NCBI RefSeq assembly: GCF_002441695.1
Contig: NZ_JXJW01000009.1
Coordinates: 1-64,000 of the forward strand
Source of the DNA: Pseudolactococcus piscium
Lineage (GTDB): Bacteria > Bacillota > Bacilli > Lactobacillales > Streptococcaceae
Direction: 5' to 3'
Length of the DNA stretch: 64,000 nt
Made by a program: the position numbers and the translations under genes. The notes below the pieces were generated by a model that had not been told where the DNA came from, made no database searches, and worked only from the letters and a program-made list of their open reading frames with translations. The number at the start of each line of letters is the position of its first letter. Positions within the stretch are counted from its first letter, which is position 1. Shown here in pieces: positions 9,620 to 17,409 of this stretch.

Positions 9620-11290
9620 TTAGAATAGTCCTGAAATATTTCCTAAATTATCAACATCCATATTCAAGGCAGCAGGTTTTTTAGGCAAACCAGGCATGGT
9701 CATGATATCCCCTGTCAAGGCGACGATAAAGCCTGCACCGAGCTTAGGAACAAGCTCACGAATCGTGATGTCAAATCCTTCTGGTGCACCTAACAGCGTT
9801 TGATCATCTGAAAAACTATATTGTGTTTTTGCCATACAGATGGGTAAGTTCGACCACCCCTGTTTTTCAAATACTGTCATTTGCGTTTGTGCCTTTTTAC
9901 TGAATGAAATAGACGCGCCCCCATAGATTTTGGTCACAATGGCTTTTATCTTTTCTGGAATTGAATCAGTTAGCGCATATAGATAGTTAAAGTCGCTTGC
10001 TTGACGAGTTGCAGCAACAACCTTCTCAGCTAAATCAAGGCCACCAGCACCCCCCTTAGCCCAGACTTGGGTTAAAGAAAAGGTAACTTGTTTGGTCACT
10101 AAAAGATCAGTCAAAGCTTGAATTTCAGCTGCTGTATCTGTCACAAACTCATTGATGGCCACAACAACTGGTAAGCCATACTGCTTTATATTATCAATAT
10201 GGCGATTGAGATTGGCAAAGCCAGCTTGTAAGGCTGTGATATTTTCTGCTTCAAGATCTGTTTTGGCAAGGCCACCATGCATTTTCAAGGCACGAACTGT
10301 AGCCACAATCACGACTGCATCAGGGTGCTTAGCCAATTCACGTGTCTTAATATCTAAAAATTTTTCACCACCTAAATCCGCACCAAAACCAGCCTCAGTC
10401 ACTGTAAAATCAGCTGCTTTTAAAGCTGCCTTTGTCGCTAAGACACTATTACAACCATGGGCAATATTAGCAAATGGGCCACCATGAATAAAGGCAGGTG
10501 TCCCTTCTATTGTTTGTACAAGATTTGGCTTCAAGGCATCTTTTAACAAGGCAGTAATCGCCCCTGCTATCTCCAGGTCCCCAACTGTTACCGGCTCACG
10601 GATATACGTGTAGGCAACGACAATCTTCGCCAAGCGTGCTTTCAGGTTATCAAGTGACGTTGCTAAACAGAAAACCGCCATGATCTCACTAGCGACTGTG
10701 ATATCAAATCCATCTTCCCGTGGGACACCATTAACTGGCGACCCTAATCCACCAATAATTTGACGAAGTTGGCGATCATTTAAATCAACGACACGTTTCC
10801 AAATAATACGTCGCGGATCAATATTTAAGTCATTTCCTTGGTGAATGTGATTGTCTAATAGCGCGGCAATCGCATTATTAGCAGTCGTAATCGCATGCAA
10901 GTCACCAGTAAAATGGAGATTGATGTCTTCCATCGGTAAAACCTGCGCATAACCACCACCAGCAGCACCACCCTTGACACCCATGACTGGTCCTAGAGAC
11001 GGTTCACGTAAGGCAATCATCGCTTGATGACCAAGCTGGTTCAAGGCATCTCCCAAGCCAATCGTTACAGTCGATTTGCCTTCTCCAGCAGGTGTTGGAG
11101 TAATGGCTGTCACTAAGATTAATTTACCGTCATCACGCTTTTCCAACTCATTAAGACCAGCAAAGGTAATTTTTGCCTTATAGTTACCATACTGCTCTAT
11201 CGCATCACTAGCTATGCCAGCTTTAGCTGCAATCTCAGTGATAACCCGCATAGGTGATGCTTGTGCGATTTCAATATCAGATTTTACCAC
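9620..11290 (-). CDS. fhs: formate--tetrahydrofolate ligase
   Basis: The enzyme makes 10-formyl-tetrahydrofolate from formate, ATP and tetrahydrofolate, supplying one-carbon units for purine synthesis. The 556-residue length is standard. The ATP-binding P-loop [10 protein letters not shown] lies at residues 65-74, and [11 protein letters not shown] and the C-terminal [14 protein letters not shown] segment are family hallmarks. The start is GTG, supported by GGGGAG eight bases upstream. A TATAAT box lies about 33 bases upstream and a PurBox about 65 bases before that, which points to purine-responsive activation by PurR. Confidence 0.97.
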   Translation of the reverse strand: MVKSDIEIAQASPMRVITEIAAKAGIASDAIEQYGNYKAKITFAGLNELEKRDDGKLILVTAITPTPAGEGKSTVTIGLGDALNQLGHQAMIALREPSLGPVMGVKGGAAGGGYAQVLPMEDINLHFTGDLHAITTANNAIAALLDNHIHQGNDLNIDPRRIIWKRVVDLNDRQLRQIIGGLGSPVNGVPREDGFDITVASEIMAVFCLATSLDNLKARLAKIVVAYTYIREPVTVGDLEIAGAITALLKDALKPNLVQTIEGTPAFIHGGPFANIAHGCNSVLATKAALKAADFTVTEAGFGADLGGEKFLDIKTRELAKHPDAVVIVATVRALKMHGGLAKTDLEAENITALQAGFANLNRHIDNIKQYGLPVVVAINEFVTDTAAEIQALTDLLVTKQVTFSLTQVWAKGGAGGLDLAEKVVAATRQASDFNYLYALTDSIPEKIKAIVTKIYGGASISFSKKAQTQMTVFEKQGWSNLPICMAKTQYSFSDDQTLLGAPEGFDITIRELVPKLGAGFIVALTGDIMTMPGLPKKPAALNMDVDNLGNISGLF

Positions 11291-11322
11291 AATAACTCCC
11301 CAATTCTTTATAATTACTTCAT

Positions 11323-11328
11323 ATTATA
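11323..11328 (-). promoter_or_regulatory. -10 box of fhs
   Basis: TATAAT in GATATAATATG, placed to give a leader of about 25 bases ahead of the GGGGAG ribosome binding site. Confidence 0.6.
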
Positions 11329-11385
11329 TCAAAAATATACACTGTTTTTTTGCTATTGTTTATATTTAAGCCTTATTAAGCGTTA

Positions 11386-11398
11386 AAAGTTCGGTTTA
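11386..11398 (-). promoter_or_regulatory. PurBox (PurR activator site) upstream of fhs
   Basis: The minus strand reads TAAACCGAACTTT, matching the lactococcal PurBox consensus AWWWCCGAACWWT at all but the first base. Its centre lies about 76 bases upstream of the start predicted from the TATAAT box, the spacing known for PurR-activated lactococcal promoters. Confidence 0.7.
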
Positions 11399-11440
11399 TA
11401 TCGCTTATTGCCTAAATACTTCTCTCTTTTAAGGCTAACT

Positions 11441-11476
11441 AAAACCAGTAACCCTAAGACTAGCGTTACTGGTTTT
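11441..11476 (-). terminator. terminator after the SemiSWEET gene
   Basis: A perfect twelve-base stem (AAAACCAGTAAC with GTTACTGGTTTT) with T runs; palindromic, so it could act on both strands. Confidence 0.8.
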
Positions 11477-11547
11477 AACTGATAGAGTTGACTGTGATAA
11501 CACCCTTGATATATTGCTAATCAATCGTATCTTATACTAACTCTCTT

Positions 11548-11808
11548 TTATAAAGCTGTCACAAATGCAACCAGACCAAAAATAATTCCTGGAAAATTAG
11601 CCGTTGCTAAGGCTAAATCTCTTGGTTTTTTACCCAGACCGTAGATAACCCATAGCAGGCAGTTAACAGCAGCGACAAAGGGTTGTATCGGATTGCCTTT
11701 CGCCCCAGCTAAGTTATCGGCAATCTGTGGAATATATGAGACATACATCATGATTGACATCCCTGTCGCGACCCAACTCAAATACTTAATCATTTTTTCT
11801 TGTTTCAT
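11548..11808 (-). CDS. SemiSWEET-type sugar transporter
   Basis: The 86-residue membrane protein has three predicted helices and a single PQ-loop signature (MYVSYIPQIADN), then PFVAAVNCLLWVIYGL. This is the half-unit that dimerises to form a facilitative sugar pore in bacterial SemiSWEETs. A ribosome binding site (GGGGAGAAG) precedes the ATG. It stands alone with its own terminator. Its transported sugar is not predictable. Size, PQ motif and helix number agree well with the family. Confidence 0.88.
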   Translation of the reverse strand: MKQEKMIKYLSWVATGMSIMMYVSYIPQIADNLAGAKGNPIQPFVAAVNCLLWVIYGLGKKPRDLALATANFPGIIFGLVAFVTAL

Positions 11809-11900
11809 ACTTCTCCCCTTTTTAATCTATCCCTACTTAGTTTAACAAATATATGACGATTATTCAGATATAAAATCCATCATCCTATACAGTGGTTAAT

Positions 11901-11927
11901 AAAAAAAAGTTGGCAATCTTGCCAACT
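11901..11927 (-). terminator. terminator after the glutaredoxin-like gene
   Basis: AGTTGGCAA pairs with TTGCCAACT around a two-base loop, followed on the minus strand by eight T residues. Confidence 0.85.
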
Positions 11928-11956
11928 ATCAATGCTATCCCTACTTTCTTGAGAGC

Positions 11957-12283
11957 TTAGCTATTCATTTTTTCATTCCAGAATTTTATTTTATCCGGTC
12001 TAAATCCTGACCAAAATTCAATTTCTGCTTCAGTCTCATCATCAATAATCTTGATCAAGGGTAGCGACGTAATTTTATATTTTTCCTTAAGTTTTTCAAC
12101 TTTTTTCTCACTCCAAGTTCGCTTGACCTCATTATGGCTATCAAGTTCAATCGAGTTTGTTTCCTCTGAATTACCATAATAGGTATTTTCATAAGGCATA
12201 CCAAGACTATCCATCAATTTAGTCGTCATTTTACATGGTGCACAATGAGGTTTTGTGTATAAGACTGCGTGTACTGCGCTCAT
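11957..12283 (-). CDS. glutaredoxin/NrdH-like redox protein
   Basis: The 108-residue protein has a thioredoxin-fold beginning with the redox motif CAPC (in VLYTKPHCAPCKMTT) and the cis-proline segment SLPLIKI. There is no signal peptide, so it should act in the cytoplasm as a dithiol reductant. It is longer than typical NrdH (about 75 residues) because of a charged insertion around residues 37-70. Its ATG overlaps the stop codon of an upstream 39-residue LPXTG micro-protein in an ATGA arrangement, which implies coupled translation. Partner and substrate are unknown; no ribonucleotide reductase genes are nearby. Confidence 0.75.
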   Translation of the reverse strand: MSAVHAVLYTKPHCAPCKMTTKLMDSLGMPYENTYYGNSEETNSIELDSHNEVKRTWSEKKVEKLKEKYKITSLPLIKIIDDETEAEIEFWSGFRPDKIKFWNEKMNS

Positions 12284-12399
12284 TTATTTTTACTTCCTTT
12301 TCTTTTAATGTATACAAATAAAATAATTGCGATGATAATGATGACAGCGCCAATGATTGGCAAAAATTTCAAAGCTTGCTCTCCCGTATTTGGTAGCAT
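12280..12399 (-). CDS. 39-residue LPXTG micro-protein
   Basis: A very short reading frame starts with ATG eight bases after AAGGGG. It encodes MLPNTGEQ, a sortase motif placed at residues 2-6, then one hydrophobic helix (FLPIIGAVIIII) and a basic tail (KRKGSKNK). It is exactly a cell-wall sorting signal with nothing in front of it. An in-frame TGA lies 21 bases upstream, so it is not simply the end of a longer open frame. The stop overlaps the glutaredoxin-like start (ATGA). It may be a functional micro-protein or the fossil end of a lost surface protein; I favour expression because of the ribosome binding site and coupling. Confidence 0.65.
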   Translation of the reverse strand: MLPNTGEQALKFLPIIGAVIIIIAIILFVYIKRKGSKNK

Positions 12400-12532
12400 A
12401 ATTCCCCTTTTATCTGCTCATTTTTCGTTCAGCTAAACCACATTTAGGTGGCGACAGAATAAAGATATTCTTACATACTAGTATATCATATCTCCTATTA
12501 TTATTGTGCTTGGCTATTAAGATGGGTGACGA

Positions 12533-13021
12533 TCAAGCAAAATATAGCTGGGCAACCCTGTTATGGTCAACTTCTGATGATAAATCAACAAAGTAAGCAC
12601 CTTGCCATTTTTGTGTTTGACTAGCTGTCGCATTTAAGTGATCAAGCCAAGTTGGATAGACCCGCATGGCCATCTTGCCTTTAGCATGCTCACTTCGTAG
12701 GATACCTTGCTTTATCAGGATTGATTTAGGGAAAATAAACTGTCCCTTCAGATCACCATCTATAATAGAAATAATTAATTTATCCGGCGTATTTGCCATG
12801 TCAAAAGCCTGATTTTGATGATTAGTATCTTTTTCCCAAAAGGCAACAAAATAGCCCACTTTCTTTGGTGTCAATTTAGCTAACCTACTCCGATAAGATT
12901 GACCATTTATTGTAAGGATGAGCCCCTCATACTCGCTATTTTGAGTTTCTTCATGTCCTTTTTTGATGCTTACCTTATCAACGCCTGATAAAGTATCCGC
13001 TATTAAAGTCAATGTTTTCAT
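12533..13021 (-). CDS. MepB-family protein
   Basis: The 162-residue soluble protein matches the MepB family pattern: YEGLILTINGQSYRSRLAKLTPKKVGYF, FWEKD, PDKLIISI, GQFIFPKS, KGKMAMRVYP and TASQTQKWQ..YFVDLS. In Staphylococcus aureus the namesake is encoded with the MepA multidrug efflux pump, but its own function is unknown. Here it stands alone, with no efflux pump or MarR regulator adjacent. A strong ribosome binding site (AAGGAGG) precedes the ATG. Family call is good; function unassigned. Confidence 0.82.
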   Translation of the reverse strand: MKTLTLIADTLSGVDKVSIKKGHEETQNSEYEGLILTINGQSYRSRLAKLTPKKVGYFVAFWEKDTNHQNQAFDMANTPDKLIISIIDGDLKGQFIFPKSILIKQGILRSEHAKGKMAMRVYPTWLDHLNATASQTQKWQGAYFVDLSSEVDHNRVAQLYFA

Positions 13022-13142
13022 CTTTCACCTCCTTATCATTGTAGCAAAATTAAGGCAAGACGCTGTCAACTTACAAGTAAATAAAGGCTAACACTTGGTC
13101 ATCGTTAATTAACTACCTAAATTAAAATATCCCTGAACATAG

Positions 13143-13170
13143 AAAAAAACACCCATTAGGTATTTTTTAT
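13143..13170 (-). terminator. terminator after the secreted coiled-coil protein
   Basis: AATACC pairs with GGGTGTT around TAAT, followed by a T run on the minus strand. Confidence 0.65.
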
Positions 13171-13177
13171 CTATTTG

Positions 13178-13822
13178 TTATTGATTTTCGCTAACAACTT
13201 TATCAGCTTTTTGTTTCAAATTATTTACTTCATTTTTTGCTTTTTCTAATTTAGCTGCATAGTCAGCAATTGTTGAGTTAGCTTTTTCTAAATCAGAAGC
13301 TTTTTGACTGTAGCTATTTTGTAAGTCACCTAGTTTTCTGTTTGACTCTGATAACTGTTGGCTGATCGTATTAACTTCATTTTGTTTAGCATTTAGCTCA
13401 GCTTGTTTTGCCGCAACTTTTTGGTTACCTTCAGTAATCTTTTGTTGAATTTCAGTAATTTTTTGTTGAATTTCGTTTTGCTTGCCTGCAATTTCGTTAT
13501 CTTTTGATACTAACTGACCCTTAAGACTTGAAATTTGGCTCTCATAACCAGACACAGAATTTTTGTAAGCCTCAATGCTACCTTTTGATGTCTCTAGATC
13601 TCTTTTGACAGTTTCCAATGATGAATTCAATGATGAAATTGAATCTTTCTTCTGCTTAATATTTAAAGATAGCTTATCTAGAGAATCTGAAATTGATTGC
13701 GTATTGCTTTCTCCACCCCAGATGACATCTCCATTAGCGAAAACAGCCCTAGCACCAACTGTTCCAGCAGACAACAACATCACAACTAAAGCGACAAGAT
13801 ACTTCTTTTTATGTTTCTTCAT
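13178..13822 (-). CDS. secreted coiled-coil protein, function unknown
   Basis: The 214-residue product starts with a classical signal peptide (KKHKKKYLVALVVMLLSAG, cleavage probably after VFA near residue 30). Nearly all of the remainder, from about residue 45 to 205, is a continuous coiled coil rich in Ser, Gln, Lys and Asn, with a short near-repeat NEIQQKITEIQQKITEG. There is no LPXTG, CHAP, LysM or other anchor or enzyme domain. It recalls the coiled-coil half of PcsB/EnvC-type hydrolase regulators without the catalytic part. No operon partner is visible. I do not recognise the family. Confidence 0.7.
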   Translation of the reverse strand: MKKHKKKYLVALVVMLLSAGTVGARAVFANGDVIWGGESNTQSISDSLDKLSLNIKQKKDSISSLNSSLETVKRDLETSKGSIEAYKNSVSGYESQISSLKGQLVSKDNEIAGKQNEIQQKITEIQQKITEGNQKVAAKQAELNAKQNEVNTISQQLSESNRKLGDLQNSYSQKASDLEKANSTIADYAAKLEKAKNEVNNLKQKADKVVSENQ

Positions 13823-14379
13823 TTTTAATTAACGTCCATTCTTTTCATGTTTTTATTATATTTTTATTAACAAAGATTAATAACCTCTTTGTTACTTTAA
13901 CTATAATATCAGATTCGTTATTGAATGTCAATCAGTTTAGCTTTATGAATATTAATTCATTTTCCAGTATAAATCAACTCATAAATATTTGTACAGAAGT
14001 AGTTACAACGAGAGGTTAGGTCTATATTTATCAAGCATTTTTTATTTTTTAAATTCCAATCTATCTCACTAATATTTTGTATAATATAAGAGGAATTCGT
14101 ATATCCAGACTTAAAAAATGTTATTTTAATCAATATTATCACCGAAAAAACATTTATTATTTTAATAAAAAATACATTTTATGTCGAAAACAGTGATTTT
14201 CTTATTAAAAAGTCATATAAAAAGCATACAAGAATTAAAGTAAAACAAAAAGTCAGAGATCATACCCTGACTTAATCAATTAAACTATTGACCACATGGG
14301 AATCGAAACCGCTCAGCACATAACTCTCTAGGCTCACTACTGACCAGTAGTGTCAACTTTGTATTGCTTACTAAAAAAT
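13823..14379. other. A+T-rich intergenic region
   Basis: About 550 bases with no supportable gene except a weak 61-codon minus-strand frame (13957-14142) that lacks a ribosome binding site and contains LTSRCNYFC, vaguely like a radical-SAM start. The right part holds the lysozyme terminator. The composition is more A+T-rich than the neighbouring genes. Confidence 0.5.
14245..14273 (-). terminator. terminator after the phage-type lysozyme
   Basis: AAGTCAG pairs with CTGACTT, followed by a T run on the minus strand, about 105 bases after the stop codon. Confidence 0.65.
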
Positions 14380-14613
14380 TTAACCGCGATAGTCTAATTT
14401 AGACCCGTTAATTAAGTTGGTAATTACGACGTTATTCATAGCACCTTTACTTAGTGATTTACCTGTTGATAGCTGGTGTCCTTCTGTTACCGCATCAACT
14501 TGACCCTGGCCATTAAGTACACTATAGATACCACGGCTCAAATTAAACAAAACAAATGTTCCGTTTTTAATATATTGATTGACATCCCCACCACTACATT
14601 GTGCAATAAACAT
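14380..14613 (-). CDS. possible internally initiated cell-wall-binding product of the endolysin
   Basis: Inside the endolysin, AAGGGAGAG lies six to eight bases before an in-frame ATG (MFIAQCSGGDV). This would produce the 77-residue C-terminal domain alone. Secondary translation of binding domains is known for several phage endolysins, where the extra subunits assemble with the full-length enzyme. Here it is inferred only from the ribosome binding site, its spacing and the domain boundary. Confidence 0.5.
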   Translation of the reverse strand: MFIAQCSGGDVNQYIKNGTFVLFNLSRGIYSVLNGQGQVDAVTEGHQLSTGKSLSKGAMNNVVITNLINGSKLDYRG

Positions 14614-15111
14614 TTTTAACTCTCCCTTTTCCTTTTTGTCTTCATTTGAAGCATCATTTGAATTATTATCAACTGAATCTGAATTATACAGAGCCACCTC
14701 TGCTTTACGACGTCTAGTTATGCCTGCTTCATATGGCGTACCTTTATTACAATAAAGCATGATATCATATGTAATCGATGCATCATTAGCATTTCTACCC
14801 CAACCATCTCTAGAAAACACACCGCCTCCTAAATTATAAGCAAATGATACAAGCGCATCATATTGATTTTGATTGAACGATCGAGTGAAAAAACTATCTA
14901 CTGCGTTTTCATACTCCACTAGATCAGCAACCAACTGTGAATCAGCTTGTGATTGACTCCATGTTGTAACCCCAGCGATTAGATTAGTTCTCCCTACAGG
15001 TTCCGCATGTCCCCAGCCTATGGTTATCATGCCATCACCTATATCGTATGCCGTCAGTCGACATCCTTCAAACTCTTTAATCAAGTTTAAGCCGTTAACT
15101 CCAGTCTTCAT
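14380..15111 (-). CDS. phage-type endolysin (GH24 lysozyme) with C-terminal binding domain
   Basis: This muramidase cleaves peptidoglycan glycan strands. Residues 1-145 are a T4-lysozyme-like GH24 domain with the catalytic triad Glu15 (EFEG), Asp23 (AYD) and Thr30 (TIGWGH). A Ser/Asn-rich linker (about 146-165) leads to a 77-residue C-terminal domain starting MFIAQCSGGDV, presumably for wall binding. There is no signal peptide, so it would need a holin or lysis, yet no holin, tail or other phage gene lies nearby. It is therefore a phage relic or a domesticated lysin. A strong ribosome binding site precedes the internal Met, see the separate entry. Confidence 0.88.
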   Translation of the reverse strand: MKTGVNGLNLIKEFEGCRLTAYDIGDGMITIGWGHAEPVGRTNLIAGVTTWSQSQADSQLVADLVEYENAVDSFFTRSFNQNQYDALVSFAYNLGGGVFSRDGWGRNANDASITYDIMLYCNKGTPYEAGITRRRKAEVALYNSDSVDNNSNDASNEDKKEKGELKMFIAQCSGGDVNQYIKNGTFVLFNLSRGIYSVLNGQGQVDAVTEGHQLSTGKSLSKGAMNNVVITNLINGSKLDYRG

Positions 15112-15443
15112 ACATATCCTCCTAGTTTTTATTTAGTTTATTTTAAAACTTGTGTTCGATACTTTTTAATTTATATTCCCTATCTATCCACAAGCCTTAT
15201 ACTCTAATTCTATCAGCTATTTTGGTTTATTTAGGCGATGTTTATACGACGTTTATACGATCATGTAACTCCCATAAGTAGGTAATTGAGCACTAGTTAC
15301 ATCATCTTGATACCTTCTGATAGATCATCCATAAATTTCAGCTAGTTTCCATTGCCGATAAGGCAATTTTTATGCCCCTTTTAAAATTTAAAAACAAAAA
15401 AACAACCACACAATCGCATGGTTGTCATCTTTTGACAGTTAAA
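15112..15443. other. intergenic region between hup and the endolysin
   Basis: It contains the hup terminator, a small hairpin at about 15353-15370, and a tandem copy of GTTTATACGA-like sequence at about 15238-15262 lying upstream of the endolysin. No gene is visible. Confidence 0.5.
15395..15426 (-). terminator. terminator of hup
   Basis: ACAACC pairs with GGTTGT around a loop of about twelve bases, with a T run on the minus strand, 18 bases after the hup stop. Confidence 0.8.
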
Positions 15444-15719
15444 TTATTTAACCGCGTCTTTCAAAGCTTTACCAGCTTTGAATGCAGGTACAGTTGTTGC
15501 TGCAATCTTGATAGCAGCACCAGTTTGTGGGTTGCGACCTTCACGAGCTGCACGTTCACGAGTTTCGAAAGTACCAAAACCGATTAATTGAACTTTTTCA
15601 CCTTTTGCAAGGAATCCAGAAACTGATTCAAAAACAGCGTTTACTGCTTTTTCAGCGTCTTTCTTTGTTAAATCTGCAGATTCTGCAACTTTTGCGATTA
15701 ATTCTTGTTTGTTAGCCAT
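15444..15719 (-). CDS. hup: DNA-binding protein HU
   Basis: The 91-residue product is a typical histone-like HU protein: [13 protein letters not shown] start, [21 protein letters not shown] beta-arm with the conserved RNPQTG tip, and [10 protein letters not shown] end. It forms dimers that bend and compact DNA. The start is set at MANKQ, with GGAGG upstream, rather than at an upstream ATG that would add 32 non-family residues. It lies after degV-ypmR-ypmS, a gene order conserved in streptococci and lactococci, and has its own terminator. Confidence 0.97.
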   Translation of the reverse strand: MANKQELIAKVAESADLTKKDAEKAVNAVFESVSGFLAKGEKVQLIGFGTFETRERAAREGRNPQTGAAIKIAATTVPAFKAGKALKDAVK

Positions 15720-15851
15720 TTTAAAAATGTCCTCCAATAATATTTTTACCCTTAGGCAAACTTTATTATAGCAACTAACTGCTATTAAAGCAAGTAAAAA
15801 TGCTATTTCTAGCACTTTTGTGAGTCATTTTACATAAAAATTGGTTTTAAG

Positions 15852-16424
15852 CTACTTTTGCATCAAATGAAAGACGAATTGACCATTTTTAAGATCTATC
15901 TTTCCTGCTTGTAAAAAGGTATCTTTAGCAATCGCAACCTGTGGTAGGTCAATTAATACGTCTTGCTTTTGTGAATTAATCGTGACAAAACTAGGTAATT
16001 TATAAGCACCTTTAATATAGCTCAAAGCTGTTTTAGTAGGTATGTTTAAAGTACCGATAGAAATGCTTGTCACTTTTAAGTCAACTGCGCCACTGTTTAA
16101 GGCATAAGGTTCAAAATAGATGTATAAGGGGATACTTGTCCCAAATAGCTTGTAAGAACCTTCGAGAACAGCCTTATCTGACAGATAAAACTTATAAGTC
16201 ATCTTATCATCTTGGAAATCAGCTAAGTATTTATTAATAACTGTGTTAAGTTGCTCCGTATTTGTTGAAATATCAGCAACTTTATTCACGCCCTTAATCA
16301 CACTAACATTATCTAGTATCTTTTGGTCCCTATGCTTGGTTACTTGTACGCCAATAACAGCGATAATCGCAATATTAAAGGCTAATACAAGTAAACAAAT
16401 GTATTTCCAGTACTTATTTTTCAT
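15852..16424 (-). CDS. ypmS: YpmS-like membrane protein (DUF2140)
   Basis: The product has one N-terminal membrane helix (KYWKYICLLVLAFNIAII) and an extracytoplasmic domain of the YpmS/DUF2140 type (LNTVINKYL, MTYKFYLSDKAVLEGSYKLFGTSIPLYIYFEP, GTLNIPTKTAL). The function of the family is unknown. AAGGAG lies eight bases before the chosen ATG; earlier in-frame ATGs are possible. The start overlaps the end of the GDSL lipase gene, so the two are translationally coupled, suggesting a joint role at the cell surface. Confidence 0.87.
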   Translation of the reverse strand: MKNKYWKYICLLVLAFNIAIIAVIGVQVTKHRDQKILDNVSVIKGVNKVADISTNTEQLNTVINKYLADFQDDKMTYKFYLSDKAVLEGSYKLFGTSIPLYIYFEPYALNSGAVDLKVTSISIGTLNIPTKTALSYIKGAYKLPSFVTINSQKQDVLIDLPQVAIAKDTFLQAGKIDLKNGQFVFHLMQK

Positions 16425-17286
16425 TTGCATGCTCCTTATACGCTTTTGCAACTGCATCACTCATCACTTGATAACCAATATTATTGGGATGAAAGTGGTC
16501 TTCTTCAAATAAAGCATTATTGGTGATTGTATGAGAGGTCTCCGTTTTTTCTGTCACACCTTCATTACCATCAAGTCCTTGGTACAATAAATCATTAATC
16601 GGTACAAAGTACATCTTTTTTTGCTTATCAACAATCGCTTTCGTCGCGATATTCCAATTATCAATTACATCTTGCATTTGCTTAATATCCGGAAAATTTA
16701 GGTAAAAAGGATTATAGATACCTACGACATAAACCTGTACATCAGGATTAATCTGTCGGATATAAGCAAAAAGGTCTGAAATCTGTTTTTGGTAAGCTTT
16801 AGCAGGCGCTTTAAATGATGTTTCAGATAAATTGGCTAACTGTGTTCTGATAACCTTCATCACATCATTTCCACCAACGGTAATCGTGATCAAATCAGCT
16901 TTCTTGATTGCCTTTTGAATTTTATTATCGGTTGTTACCCGTTTATAAATCTGGGTTGAGGTATTACCTGAAACCCCAAAGTTTTGGGACTTGACTTGTA
17001 CATCATAGGTATCATCTATATTATGGGCTAATAAAGGGACAAAACCGCCTTGGGCTGTCCGATCTCCCACACCTTCTGTTAAAGAATCTCCAATCGCCAC
17101 ATAATTAAACTTTTTTTGCGTCAAAGTGCCTCTAAACTTGCCATTAGACAAATCAGAATTGACTGGCCTCATCCAAAAATTGTTAAGACCCCAAAAAAAG
17201 ATAACGATTGCCACTAAAAAGAGGGCAACTTCAATTACCCAGCGAATGGACTGACTCAATTTTTTGTGTTTTATCTTATTTCCCAT
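16414..17286 (-). CDS. SGNH/GDSL-type lipase-esterase (YpmR-like)
   Basis: The protein has an N-terminal membrane anchor (VIEVALFLVAIVIFFW) and an extracellular SGNH hydrolase domain: GDSLTEG (block I, nucleophile Ser), VSGNTS (block II Gly), GGNDV (block III Asn) and DHFHPN (block V, Asp and His). It should be a surface esterase; the natural substrate is not known. The ATG of MGNKIK is preferred because AAGG precedes it at the right spacing; a start five codons earlier is possible. It lies between degV and the coupled ypmS. Confidence 0.9.
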   Translation of the reverse strand: MGNKIKHKKLSQSIRWVIEVALFLVAIVIFFWGLNNFWMRPVNSDLSNGKFRGTLTQKKFNYVAIGDSLTEGVGDRTAQGGFVPLLAHNIDDTYDVQVKSQNFGVSGNTSTQIYKRVTTDNKIQKAIKKADLITITVGGNDVMKVIRTQLANLSETSFKAPAKAYQKQISDLFAYIRQINPDVQVYVVGIYNPFYLNFPDIKQMQDVIDNWNIATKAIVDKQKKMYFVPINDLLYQGLDGNEGVTEKTETSHTITNNALFEEDHFHPNNIGYQVMSDAVAKAYKEHANEK

Positions 17287-17409
17287 AGTGGATACCTTCA
17301 TTTATAATCATTAACTTTTTTGAGTAGCCATATGCTTGATGCATTTCTCTATTACCAATTATATATCGTTATCCTATTTAATGACGATGCTACTCTTACT
17401 TAGTTAATC

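Noticed and set aside
10152-10487. 111-codon plus-strand frame inside fhs
   Set aside because: Entirely antisense to a conserved enzyme gene, without ribosome binding site or family pattern.
13440-13480. Short tandem repeat (TTTTTGTTGAATTTC-like units) that might be a CRISPR fragment
   Set aside because: It is the codon-level repeat of the coiled-coil protein (two and a half units), without spacers.
13957-14142. 61-codon frame with LTSRCNYFC, reminiscent of a radical-SAM protein start
   Set aside because: No ribosome binding site, only two cysteines in wrong spacing for CxxxCxxC, strongly A+T-rich context and immediate stop afterwards.
14283-14330. tRNA-like T arm (GGTTTCGATTCCC on the minus strand) near the lysozyme
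   Set aside because: The flanking bases do not form an acceptor or anticodon stem; only a short chance similarity.
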